Part shown: positions 50,067 to 62,900 of the stretch, in pieces
How positions within the stretch are numbered: position 1 is the stretch's first letter
Layout: each line of letters starts with the position of its first letter
Assembly: GCF_009649225.1 (NCBI RefSeq)
Contig: NZ_WJPP01000006.1
Coordinates: forward strand, 1 to 64,000
From: Spiribacter salilacus
GTDB taxonomy: Bacteria > Pseudomonadota > Gammaproteobacteria > Nitrococcales > Nitrococcaceae
Reading direction: 5' to 3'
DNA: 64,000 nt
Notes under the pieces: generated by a model
What the model was told of the DNA's origin: nothing
The model's input: only the letters and a program-made list of their open reading frames with translations
The model's database searches: none
Position numbers and translations under genes: made by a program

Positions 50067-50279
50067 TTATTCTGAATCGAGCTTATCAAGTAGTTCAAGG
50101 CCGCGTTTAACATCGCCTGATGCCGCCAGCGTTCGGAAACGAATTTCGCTGTCAAACTCAGCCAGTGTCTGCGTAGACATTTCTTCGATGAGCTTATTGA
50201 CGCTCATCTTTTTACGACGAGCTAGCGCCTTCAAACGGCTGTGTTTGTCATCGGGTAGTCGGATGGTTAACGTGGCCAT
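50067..50279 (-). CDS. Ribbon-helix-helix (CopG/HicB-antitoxin-like) DNA-binding protein
   Basis: A 70-residue protein starting MATLTIRLPDD, with the RHH beta-strand (ATLTIRLP), helix A (KHSRLKALARRKK) and helix B (SVNKLIEEMSTQTLAEF). The C-terminal tail RFRTLAASGDVKRGLELLDKL is typical of antitoxins of the HicB/CopG-like group. I start at the ATG at 50279, preceded by AGAGG nine bases upstream; the frame extends to a TTG at 50312 without support. No toxin gene lies beside it: both neighbours are giant genes. It is therefore an orphan antitoxin or, more likely here, a local regulator. An inverted repeat lies in its own promoter spacer. RHH proteins bind as dimers to such short palindromes. 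Confidence 0.85.
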   Translation of the reverse strand: MATLTIRLPDDKHSRLKALARRKKMSVNKLIEEMSTQTLAEFDSEIRFRTLAASGDVKRGLELLDKLDSE

Positions 50280-50300
50280 GGCATTATTCCTCTCGTAGCC

Positions 50301-50329
50301 ATTACTATCCAATCTAAGATGGATGTCAA
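50301..50329 (-). promoter_or_regulatory. Promoter with embedded inverted repeat upstream of the RHH-giant operon
   Basis: On the minus strand a perfect -35 box TTGACA (plus-strand TGTCAA, 50324-50329) is followed after 17 bp by AGTAAT (50301-50306), a 4/6 -10 box. The spacer 50307-50323 is almost exactly filled by an inverted repeat, ATCCA (50307-50311) and TGGAT (50320-50324), with a second inner pair ATCT/AGAT. This geometry suits autorepression by the RHH protein encoded directly downstream (inference). Confidence 0.55.
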
Positions 50330-50332
50330 CAA

Positions 50333-50935
50333 TCAGAGTGTCGGCGTAGCAATCAGATCAAAATCCAGCAGATCGGGCAGGGTTTGCCCGAGGCTCCAGA
50401 ATTGTAAGCTACCGTAGTGGTTAACCACCAAGCTGCCGGTGCCTAGGCCCCAGAGGTTATAGCCAGGCTGCCAGAGATCACCCGGTAAACGCATGGTCAG
50501 CAGGCTATCTCGCGCGCCACTTCCCACAAGGGTCTGTGACTCACGATCACCCCACATGCTTTCACGCCATTCCGAAAGGAAGCTAGAGCGCGACATGCGA
50601 TCACGCTCAAGCATGCCCTGACCAAACCATGAGCCTGCTCGGCTATCAAGCAACAGTGAGTTGTTAGGGCCTGCCGCATCCTCTGAAAGCGCCGCCCCAA
50701 GCCCGTATGAGCGAAGCAGTATCTCCCGGTCTAGCCATGGTGCTAGCCCGGCGCGATTACCTACCGAAATCAAGAACACGCCCTGGTTTTGCGGGCCACT
50801 TTGATAGAGGAAGCCGTTGCCATCTCTATCGATTAGGCTCAGCCGATCACCAAATCCAGCGGGTAGGCGAATTGAGTTTGCAGAAACTTTAATCAGCTCA
50901 CTTTCTAAATCAAGCAACTGCCCACGCACACCGGG
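50333..50935 (-). other. Conserved C-terminal domain of giant protein 2
   Basis: About 200 residues from GQLLDLESELIKVSAN to the end match the end of giant protein 1: FLYQSGPQNQGVFLISVGNR, YGLGAALSED, LWQPGYNLWG and VVNHYGSLQFW. A stretch rich in Arg/Ser/Trp (FLSEWRESMWGDRES) is inserted relative to the other copy. Shared ends with unlike middles point to a common export or anchoring signal. Confidence 0.6.
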
Positions 50936-53900
50936 CGCTGAGCCGGTAACGGTATGCGGCAGTGCAGAGAGCGTTAACACACCGGCCTGAACGTTCACAC
51001 CGATATTGCCCGATGCGCTCATCACCCGATGCCCACCGGCATCAAGCCGCACTTCTCCGCCGGTGGTTAACTGGCCAAGCACCATCGGCGCCGCTGTGGA
51101 GCGCAAGTTAATGAGCCCGCCACCAGAGCGAATCTCACCATCCGCCTGCATTTGAATGATGCTGGCGTTTAGGTTAACTGCACGTGCATTCAACGAGCCG
51201 CCCAAGTCAATCGTTCCGCGGGCCCGCAAGTCGGCATTGCCACCCAGCGTGATATCCGCTGTGCTGGTAATCGCCCCACCGCTTGTTGCGGTTAAGCCCT
51301 GAGCGCGCACCGTGCCGCTGAGCGTCATGGCGCCGGTAGAAGTTAGGCTAACTGCTCCATCGGCATTAATGCCGTTGGCCACCAAATCGCCGCTCATATT
51401 CACCGATACAAGACCACCGGCCTCGGTAATCTCCAGGTCGCCAAAGCGGTGATCATTCTCCAGTGTGATGGGTGAGCCGGCCGCACCAAAACGCGCCGTG
51501 CCGGTCACATCCAGTACGGCATTGCCACCGTCATCAATCTCGCCGGTAGCGCTTAGGTCAAAAAGCCCTCCGATGGAGTTATCAGCGGCCAGCACGGCCG
51601 CGCCATCCACGCTAAGCACCGCATCGCCCGTGGTGGTGATGTTAAACAGGCTCGCTTCAAGCTGGTCACCATTTTGATCACCCAAATCAGCACTCGCGCT
51701 CGATAGTGTGAGCTGCTCATCAATGATCATCTGCGCACCGGCCACATTGGTGATCATGCCATTGGCGCTTACTTCGGCCTCAGGCACCGCCACGTTACCC
51801 AGCTGCAGGGTATTCACGTCATTTACGCGCAGCGACTCGGCGGCTAGCACGTTAAATGCACCCCCAAAGTCGTTACCGTTATCTAAGGTGATGACGAACA
51901 ACGTTTGATTAGTTGCCTGCGCGGTCAGTGTGGTTTGACCGGTAATGCTCAGGCTCGTTACACCACCATCGTCTTGATCGGTAATCTCCCCGCGGGAGAT
52001 CAGCTCAAGCGCACCCATGGTGTTCTCACCCACAAATAGGGTGTCGTCAACATGAGTCAGCTTAACTAGCCCATCACTGGTGATCGTAAAGGTACCGGCT
52101 TTTAGGCTGGCGTTGGCTTGGCCGCCCAGGTCCATGCTGGCTGCTTCTAGCGTGGCATTGCCGATGACATCGATATCGGCATCATCCGTGTTCGTCAGCG
52201 CACCGGATAGGCTGAGATCAAAACTCAAGGCTGACACATCGGCCAACTCCACCGCGCCGGATGCCGCAATCTGTACCTCTTCACCGGCAATTTCAAGCGC
52301 ACCAGCAAACTCGTTCAAGTTGCTGGTTAGCATAATGTTCAGGGGATCCTCATCGCGCTCCGCCACCAGCTTGCTCGTGCCACCCACACTTAAGTTGCCG
52401 CCATCACGGGTGCCAATGGTACCCGCCACGTCTAGGTCTAAGTTGCCAGTGATAGAACTGGCGCCTGAGAACTCCAGGGCCCGATCAAGCTCAAGGGTGA
52501 CATTACCACCCGTCACCACTTGCAGCGCACCAAAGGAGACATTGTTATCGGCGCCCAGGGTCAGATCAGAGTTATCACCAATCTGCAGGGTGGCTACCTC
52601 GGCCACGTTGATGTCGACGTCCGCCTCGGCCGAAATACCACCCGCACTGTTAAGCGTGAGGTTGCGGGAGGCATCAACATTGCCCAGGCGGATATTACCG
52701 CTATTGGTAATTAAGGTGGCATCGCGCGATTGGGTAAAGGTAACAATACCGCCTACTGCGTGACCGTTATCTAGCAGAATGTCTGACTCGGTATCGGTTT
52801 CGAGCGTTAGCGCGCCGGTGATGGTAAGTGTGGCTGCATCAGATGCCTCCGCATCACCGTCGGTGATATTTCCGGTTGAGGTCAGATCCAGCGAGCCGAT
52901 GACACTGGCATTGCTCAACAGCGTGCTGCTGTTTTCGTTAATGGTGACATCGCCATCGGTGGTCAGGCGCAGGCTGCCAAAGTTGACCGTGCCATCGCCG
53001 CCAACGGTAATATCTCCGCTATTGCCGGCCTGGAACCAGGCTTCACCGCCAATCGAGAAGACTTCATCTGATTCTGTGCCAACCGTAATCGCATCGTCTT
53101 CACTATTCAGGTTGTCAGCTTTAATGCTGGCATCCCCAGTGACCGTAACGCTGGCATTCGCTGCACTGGTAATTACGCCATCGGCGCGCAGGATCAGCGA
53201 GGCCGCCGTGTTGGTGCCGACGATCTTGGCATCATTATTTTGCGTGTGATTAATTTCAACGGCCCCATCCGAGGTGAACGTCACCTGTTTGGTGGTAAAC
53301 GAGGGGTTATTACCCAGTCGAATGCTGTCTGCCGTCAGATCCGTGAGCCCGCCTACCGACACGCCATTGGCCGATTGAGTCAGCGCCCCATTCACGTGAA
53401 TGGTGAAATCACCGGCGGTGTCCACATCATCCAGCGCCGTATCGATGCTGTTGACGATATGAATGCTATTCGTTGTGCCGGTATTTTGTGCCGACACCGC
53501 TTGGGTAAGCTCGTTATCGGCGTGGTCAAGCGTAATGGCGGCACCGTCTGTTGCAAAGCGGGCCACGGTTAGAGCCGTGCCTTCAGCCTCTTCGGCCTGT
53601 ACCAAGGCGCCCGTTTGGGTAATGGCGCCAGTGGCGATAAGCGTTAATGCCCCCGAACCCACATTGGAGGCCGCGAGCGCCAGTGCACCAGTTTGCGTAA
53701 AGGCCACGGCATCAGTGCCGGTGTTATTCAGCGCCACCGTGCCGGTGACGGCATTATTGGTAGCGGTAAGATTAATGGCCGCGGCTTCGGCATCAAACAC
53801 CGCATTGCCACCCACCACAAACCGCGTATCCGTAGCCTGATCAATCAAGCCGCTGGTGTTGACCGTGAGATCACCGGTGATATCGATGTTGCCCAGCATG

Positions 53901-56900
53901 ATGCCGGCATCGTCATCGTCATCGTCATCGTGCAGATTCACATGGGTGGCGTCTGTAATTGTGACGACGCCATCGAGACGGTGCGCGTTGTCGAGAAGCA
54001 CATCACCATCTCCACCATTCACTTCAAAGGTGGCCGCCCTGGTGACAGACAGCGTGGCGGCATCGCCATCGGTAATAGTGTCTTGCGCGGTTAGATCCAG
54101 ATCACCCGTAATTGCGCTATTGCCGCTGAAGGTGATGCCGGCGTCCGTATCTACCAAGGTAACGTTATCCGCACTCACCCGGAGGGTGGCGGAGGTAAAG
54201 TCGTCGCTACCGGTGCCCAAGGTAATGTCATTGCCCGTGGCGGTCAGATCGGCCAGGCCAGTGACATCAATATCGGTACCGGTTGCCTGATTGATGTTGT
54301 CGGCTGCTGTTACGTTCAGGTCGCGGCCGATGGCCATGGCGCCCAGCGTGATGCCACTATCGGTATCGTTCAACACCACATCGTAGGCCGCCGTCACCGT
54401 GATCACGCCATCAAGATGATTGGCGTTATCAAGCAGGATGTTGCCGGTGCTGGAAATCACGTTGAAGGTGGCTGCGCCATCAATCGACAGCGTCGCGTTA
54501 TCACCATCGGTCATGGTGTCTTGCGCGGTTAGATCCAGATCACCCGTAATTACGCTATTGCCGCTGAAGGTGATGCCGGCATCCGTATCTACCAAAGTGA
54601 CGTTATCCGCACTCATCCGCAGGGTGGCGGAGGTAAAGTCATCGCTACTGCCGGTGCCCAAGGTGATGTCATAGTCCGTGGCGGTCAGATCGGCCAGGCC
54701 AGTGACATCGATGCTGGTGCCATTTGCCTGATCGATGTTGCCGTCAGCCGTTACGGTCAGGTTGCGGCCAATGTCCATAGCGCCCAGCGTGATGCCACTA
54801 TCGGTATCCTTGAGCACCACATCGCGGGCCGCCGTTACCGTGATCACGTCATCAAGATGGTTGGCGTTATCGAGTAGGATATCGCCCGTCTCGGAGACCA
54901 CATTAAAGGTGGCGGCGCCTGCAACGGATAGCGTGGCAGCCGTATCGTCAGTAATCGTGTTTTGCGCGGTTAAGTTCAACGCACCGGTGATATCACTATC
55001 GCCGCTGAAGGTGATGCCGGCATCCGTATCCACTACGGTAACGTCTGCCGCGTTCACCCGCAGGGTACCTGAGGTAAAGGCATCGCTGCCGGTGCCCAAG
55101 GTAATGTTATTGCCCGTGGTGGTCAGATCGGCAAGGCCGGTGATATCGATGGTGGTATCCGCTGCCTGGGTAATATCACCCACCGCCACAACGCTAAGAT
55201 CGCCCGTCAGGTCAATGGCATTGAGCTCAAGGTTCCCCGTGCCTGAATTCAGCAGCAGATCGCGCGCACTGCCATCCGCCGAGCCAATGGCATTCAGGGT
55301 CATGGCGCCACCGCTCACTAGCTCGGTGTCGCGAGACAGCTCAAAGGTGGTGTCCGCTACGCCCACGCTGAGCTGACCGGTTGCTTCAAGGCGCTGGCTG
55401 GCAAAGCCAGAGAGGCGGTCAATCTCGGCTGTGGTCAGGGTTAGGGTATCCGCCTGCTCTGTAGCCACATCCACCGCCATATCGCGGTTGGCCGTGGCGG
55501 CCGTCACTGCAAGTGATCCGCTACTAGTAGAATTAAGCGCCGCATCAACCACCAGCGTATCGGTGGTGAGATCGACATTGCCCTGCACCGTCACGGCCTT
55601 GTCAAGGCTGACTGAAGCGGCGTTATCGATGGTTAAGTCCTGCAGGAGATTATCCGCGCCCAGCACCGCATTCAGAGTAACCGCGCCGCCCTCGGCACTG
55701 CCGCTAAGGTCATAGTCAATCACGAAGTCTTCCGCGGTGTTGCCATCACCAGTGAGCAATTCAGCCGCATTGATGGTGACATCACCCGCCTCGCCGCTGC
55801 TGGCCTGCAGCGTGAGCAGGCCATCCGTGAAGCGCACATCCTGCGCGCCATTAATCGTCAGCGAACCGCCATCATGTAGCGTCACGCCCTTGGCAAAGTT
55901 CACATTACCAGTGGCGTTAATGGTGACATCACCGGCCACCTCCAGCGCTTCGTTAAAGGTGACATCCTCTGCCCCGTCAATCTCAAGCCCTTCAAGGCGG
56001 TCTGTAGTTGGGCTGGTGCCAGTGCCCGCATCAATCACCGAGTGGAACACGGCATCACCGCCGGCCAGCTCTAGGCGCAGGGTGGCCAGATCGCTGTCAC
56101 CGTTGCTGGCCAGATAGAATGGAGCCTGGCCCTCGCTGAGCTGATCAGCTGCTCGGCCCAACACAATATCAGCGGTGTTATCCGTGACCTTCAGGGTCAG
56201 CGCATCGACTGCGCGCAGGGAGTCATCAATGGTGATGCCGGCCGCATCACTGGCGGTGACGGTGCCATCCAACACGGCGGTGTTACCTGAGCCGACCAGC
56301 ACAAAGCTACCGGCAATCAAATCACCCTCCAGGCGGCTGGTATCGGCATCCACCGTGAAGGCGCGATCACCAGCATCAATGCTACCGGTCATATCCAGCC
56401 CATCGGTCAGGGCGAAGTTTGAACCGCCATCACCCCGCAGCACCACAACCAGCTGCTCAGAATCGGTATTGGCGGATTTGAGCGTGGCTAGCTGCACGTT
56501 GTTATCTGCATTCAGCGTGAGATGGCTGCCGCCCTGGAGTTCAACGTCGCCGCTGCTGAGCTCACCCGACTGATGGATCACCAAATCCACGGCCTGACCG
56601 TTCTCTAGGCTGAGACCACTGGCTTGAGTATTGAGTGTGGCGTTTTCTGAGAGCTTAACGCTCAAATTCTGTGCGGTGATGGTGCCGCCGGCATCAATAG
56701 ACTGACCGCTTAGACGGATGTCTGAATCGGCGCGACCAAAGTCTCCAGCCAACATAACTTTGCCATTCAGGCTCTCAAGGTCTAGCCCCTGAGCATCACC
56801 AAGCGGCAACTCCAGCACAAAAATATCGCCCGTTGCTTTTGAGGTGAGCGTGGCAAGACTACCCTCTCCAAAGCTTGGATCGTCCGATGGCAAGCTGATG

Positions 56901-59900
56901 ACGTAATCGCCCTGCACCGCGTTGCCATCGCTGCCTTCGAGGTCAAGCAGGGCATTGGCGGCGTTTTCAGTGGCGTTGTAATCAAAGGTTCCGTCTGCCG
57001 TGGCCACATTCAGGCCAGACTGGCCAGAGCCTTGTGCCCAGTCATCCTGACGATCGCTACTACCAGACTTGAGCTTGCCATCATTAATTTTGGCGTTGGC
57101 GGCAATGATGTGATTGTCAGCGCCAGCGGTGCCGGTAATCAGGCTAACAGCACCCCGTGTATTAATCTGAACCTCGGAGAGCAGCTTATCGACATCGTCC
57201 CGACCAGCTTCTACGGCGGCCAGCGCAATATCGCCCAGGTTGCTGACGATAATTCGGTTGCCGATGGTCTGCCCACTGTCATCATCACGCCCATCGGCAT
57301 CGATCCAGACATCGTGCAGCGTCAGATTACCGCGCGCATTAAGAATAACATCGCCACCACCGCTGCCCAGGCGCTGGACCTCCAGGTCGGTTGCCTCACG
57401 CACTTCCACGGTGCCACCGGCTGAATAGGCGTCGAGCGTGTCGACTCGGGTATTGACCATCACATCGAAGCCGGCATCGACTATCAGATCTCGCGTCTGC
57501 AGCAGACTGCCCACGTTCATCTGAATTTCATCGGCTACCAGGTTGATGCTATCAGTGGCTTTCAGCACGCCGCTGGCAAAATCCAACACCGACGGTGTGC
57601 CATCGGTGCCGCGCACATCCACCCGCAACGATTCCACGGGCGAGAAGCCCTCAAGCGCCAGGAAATTGCCCTTGAGGGTTAAGTCATCCTGGGTGGCAAT
57701 GGCGATGTTGGCATCGGCTCTGAGATCAAAGACGTCGACTGACAAGGCTTGCGTGTTGAGGGTGATATCACCGGTGGTACGCGTGCTCGTAACTGCATTG
57801 CCACCCCCGTCTACGATGCCGTTGCCATCACCATCAACATCCTGCACTTCAACTGTCGCTAGGCCATTGGCCCGCATCGACAGCGTATCAATCTGATTGT
57901 CGCCACCGTCGCTGTGCGTAATGTCGCCAATGACCAGCACATCGCGATCAGACATCAGTTCAACCCGAGACTCGGCGGCGATATCCGCATTGATGGTCAG
58001 CGTCTCACCAAAGGTGCTCTTGTCCAGATCCGTTGGATCACCATGCACCGCGTGGATGATCACGGTTTCCGCGCTGAGATTCTCAGTAAAGGCCGTTTCA
58101 CCATCAAACTGGAACCCCGCGGCGCGGTACTCGAGCGTGCCGTCTGCTGTGGCGTACTGGCGGTGGAGATCGACTACGCCCAGCGTGGCGATAAAGCTCA
58201 AGTCTTTATAGCCGGCAATCGAGTCATCAGAGTTGCTCGACCAGCCGGTGGGCTCGTCCACGGTAATATTGCCGGTTTCAGACTCCAGCCGGATCGTGCC
58301 GTTATTCACGCTCACGCTGCTGGCGTCATCCAGATAAAGATCGTCCACGGTGTTAAGCGTCAGCGTGCCGCTGCCGGCCAGGCTCAAGTCGCCGATGCTC
58401 AGCGTTTCATCCGCGCTCAGGTGGCGAAGGGTGAGATCACCGCCGGTGCTGGTGGCCGTGGTCAGGCGGTTGGCGCTAATGGCCAGACCTTCAATGCCGG
58501 TGGCAGCTTCAAGCACTAGCTCATCCGCGCTGAGCTGTGCCACATCCAGCCCGCCGAGGCCCAGGATATCGCCAGCGGTCGTGCGCAGCGTGGCGGTGCC
58601 GACGCGATCGACGATGTTGGCCGCATCGAGGGTAATATCACGGGTGTCGCCGGCATTCGTGGTCTCACCGTCCCCTCGAGCTTCGGCCACCCCGCTCAGC
58701 TGCACATCCTCCAGGCGAATGCCGGCATCCGAGTCAACCGTTAGATCACCACCGATCACGCGCACTTCATCAAGCGTCAAAACGCCTGAGCCCTGATCCA
58801 GCGTGAGGTCACCAAACTCAATCTTGGCATCCAACCGACCAACCAGGGTGCGCAGATCGGCATCACCCACCAAATCCAGATCAAGATGATCGACCTCAAT
58901 GGCCGTCGAAGTTGCGCTCTCGTGGCTGAGCGTGCCGGCGGCGGTGAGCGCGACGTACCCGGTGCTCACCAGATCACGCACCACAATGCCGGCCTGCGTC
59001 GCCACGGCGTTCGATGAGAACTCCGTCTTCACCTCAATCTCGAGACGGTTATCGGCCGTGTCACCGCTAAGGTTCAGATCCAGCAGGCTCAGATCGCCCC
59101 AGTTGGTCAGGCTGATGTCGGAATCCGTGGCCTCGGCGTTCAGATTCAGGGCACCGCGATGGCTGATCTGGAGATCGCCGCCCTCGCCCTTGAGCGTAAG
59201 GGTATCCAGCCCATTCAGATCCAAGGCGGTCTGCCCATCCACATCGACGATCAGATGATCGACCGCCAGATACGCCTTGTGTTGAGCGGTTTCACCGGCC
59301 GTCCGGGAGAGGGTCTGACCCGCGGCGAGTGCCAGGGTGTCGGAGTTGGCCTCGCCCAAGCCCTCGAGGACCGCGGTGCTCACCAGCGTCAGGTTTACGC
59401 CCGCCTCAAAGTCCAGATCGCTGCCGAGGACCGTACCACGCAGTGTCACATCACCCGTGGCGGCCACGGCGACCTCACCGGCCGGGCCTTGTGCGGTCAA
59501 AACAGACGTGGCCGCCAGGTCAACATCCCCACCCGCTGAAATATCCAGGCTTGTTCCAGCGGTAAGCTCGGCGATGGTATTGATGGTGGTAATGCCATCA
59601 TCGGCCGTGACGTTATGACCCTGCGCTGTGACCGTGCCGGCAGCGTCGATCTCCAGCGTGCCCGAGGCCTCGACCACCGCGGTAACGGTGACATCCGCGC
59701 CACTTTCAATCCGAATGTTCTGCGCATCGAGGGCATTGCCGGCGAAGGTGGCGATGGTTTGGGTTTCGTTTCCAACGCCGGCCACCTGCTCAGTCTGCGC
59801 GGAGAGGCTATAGGTGGGCGTGCGCTTCCAGACGTTTTCCGTAATCTCGCTGACGGTCGCGACTTCCTGCGACTTCAGCCCAAACTCGTTAACCAACCCG

Positions 59901-62900
59901 GTTACATCCGATGGCTGGTACACCATCTGATAATCCAACTTCAGCCGCTGATCTCTTAAGTCAACATCGGTGGATTGCCATTCGTAATCGTAGTCGTAGA
60001 AGATTTCCTTGGCGGTAGTGACATCCTTCTTACTGATCTTAGACGCCGTTAAAGTCGATCCGTCAATATCGTATTGAACACGATATTGACCGCCTTCGGC
60101 GAAACTCATAAAGCTGTTGTTCTTGCTGACAGCAGTGTCTCTGGAAAGCGATAAGTCAATGGCCTGTGCAATCCAGTCGGCCCGAGATTGAGTTTGGGTT
60201 CCGCCGGAATAGCTACCATCGCCGTATGCACCAAATATTCCGGCAATGTAGTTATCTCTTATGCCGCTATCCGACAGATAATAATTATAGATATCTACAT
60301 CATAGGAACGGAGCGCTACAGCGCCAGCAATGCCTATTTCCCAATCACCCTCCACGTTGTATGGGCGCGTGAGGGTATCACTATAATCTTTATATTTATT
60401 AGTGTCGTTTTTCCCGTCGACAAACAACATGAGCGGAGCACGGTAATCGGGGTTGTATGCGTATTTCGCGACCACGTGGCGGTACTGAGTAACATCGACT
60501 CTAGAACTTGAAGTTACTCCACTCCAAACGTCGTCTCCTCCTTGGTATAACCAAAAGATGGCCTTCCCGTCAATAATTTCTATAGACCGAGTGTTACCGG
60601 CGTCATCACTGACAAACTCAAAAATCTTTCCGTCGGGAGAATTATATATCCAAGCTTCAAGGGTAAACGTTTGAGCGAACGTATCACTCCCTAAACCTAC
60701 ATTACCCGAGGTTTTAACGACCGGAGAAATACTGACGGTCACATCGTCTTTTTGCTCAGCGCCAATCAAATCACCACTCTGGGTGCCATCACTGCGGTAA
60801 ACGGAATAACTCCCGTCACCCAACTCGCTCAAGATCTCTCGCGACCATTTAGACTGATCGCTTGAAGAAACTTCAAAGCTCTGGCTGGCACTTCCGTCAA
60901 AAAATCCGTATTTTGCCGCGAGCTGATCGCCGATCTCACGTTCACCCTGGCGCGTCAAGCTTGCCGTGTAATCCTCAAGCGCATCCAAGTAATCCTGATC
61001 CGCCTTAATCAGGTTAGTAAATCCGCCACCACCGACGTAGTCGGCTGCCATCTCCGCCTCCTCGGGGCCAGATGTCGCTGCATAGTTCTCCGCCCATGCA
61101 GGGGTGTAGCTCAACTCGAGCGTCTTTTCGCTATCAAGCAGCTCAAAGGACCGCTTGCCGGTGTTATCCACATAACCCACTTCCCAGTAGGCTTCATCAG
61201 CCCCCGTCTCCACCACCCGGTAGCTTCGGTTCGTTGGATATAGCGCTTCAGTCCAGCGAGATTCCTCCTGCGTGTATGTCACCTGAGCCGTGTCGAAGAC
61301 GGTACCGACCCACTCACCGAGTTCATCAAGGTCCGCTGTTGGATCACCAAACACTGGCAGATAGCCCAGCTCCTTGGCCACCGCAATTTGTTGGGCATCC
61401 GTCAAATCATCCCATCCAGCGTCAACTGCCGGTTCGCTCAGCTCAAAGCTCTCCCAATCGATATTGGCATTGTTGTAATCCGTACCCTCGGTAAAGGTGG
61501 TCTGAACATCGGAATCATCATCGACGTTCACGTACTCCACCGTCACGCCGAAATCGGCGGCAGTTTTCCATTCTCCGTCGTTGGTTCCCTCGCGGGTGTC
61601 GTCATCCACCAGATACTGCGGCGCGCCTTGGGAGACGATGCGCTGGATGTCTTCTTCAGCGCCCTGCGGTAGCTGGATGTAGAAATCCTGCCAGCCAGAC
61701 TCAGAAAGGTTCATTACGCGTGTGCTGTTGCCCGACCAACTTGGCGTGGTGGCCTGCGTGGTGGCCGTACCGTCGATGACGGTAACCTTCTCGGCATTGC
61801 TGTAGCTAAAGTCAAACAGCGGCTTGTAGCCCAGGTGATTCAATACCGCCTGGCGCTGGGCGGTGTCGAGCTGGTCGAAGCGTTTATAATCCGGATCGTT
61901 AGGATCGGTTGTCGAGACAGCAGTTGCGGCACGGTCAGGCAATAGCGTGGTACCCGCATTGCTCCAGTCGATCTCATCATTGGAGTAATCGACCCCCTCA
62001 TCCGACTCACCAATCCCCTCAACAAAGAACTCTTTAAAGTCAGTCCCGTTGTGGTAACCAATCTGCTCAAGGGTGGCGTCTAGGCGAACAAATTCCTCAC
62101 CCACAACAACGCGTTTCTGTGCCACTACTTCAAGCTGCGTGGTCGTACTCCAGGTCACCTTGGGAATGACGATGGTGCCGTCCAGGGTGTCTTGATAGCC
62201 ACTGACCTCGGGCTCATACACGGTTCGATCAACCAGAGTCGGCACGCGAATCAGCTCTGAGCTCTGGCCAGAGACATCGGCGCGCAGCTTTACCGCACCG
62301 CTTGCTAAAACATCCAGATTGCCCGCCGCAGTGGCACGCCCCACCTCTAGCACTCGCACTGTGCCGTTGTTGTTCAAATCAATGCCAGATTTCAGCTCGA
62401 TATTCCCACTCGAATCGAGCGCACCGGTAATCACGATCTGATCAACCGCATGGACCTGCAGCTCAGCGCTTGCGCCCGTGTCAGTCACTTCGCCATCGCC
62501 CTGAATGGTCACCACCTCACCAGCCAGATGCAGCAAACCGCCGGCGGACAAATCGGCTGATCCGGCCACGAATAGCTCAGCGTCAGCCGTGGCGCGCAAT
62601 GTCGAGCCGGTATCCCGCGCCTCCAAGGCTGCGCCAGCCAGTAAGTTGACCTGCCCGCTGGCATCAAGCTCAATCTGGTTATTGGCGAAAATCGCACCCG
62701 CATTAAGCACCGTCACCGTATCGCCATCGATATCCGTGGCGCCATTACCGATGGAGATGTCAGCAGTGTTCGACGTGAGGCTTATGCTGTCTACCCAATC
62801 AACAAGGTTTGTTTCATCGTCATATTGAGCACCCAAATGCGTCCGCAGCATCAATGACTTTTCAGCCACGGCCGTAATGCTGCCGCCCGCGCCAACTACC

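Noticed and set aside
50067-50279. Complete toxin-antitoxin pair
   Set aside because: No toxin-sized frame of plausible composition lies beside the RHH gene; 94 bp and 53 bp separate it from giant genes.
53840-55150. CRISPR-like array
   Set aside because: The repeats are 438 bp long, in frame with a coding sequence and have no short repeat/spacer pattern or cas genes.
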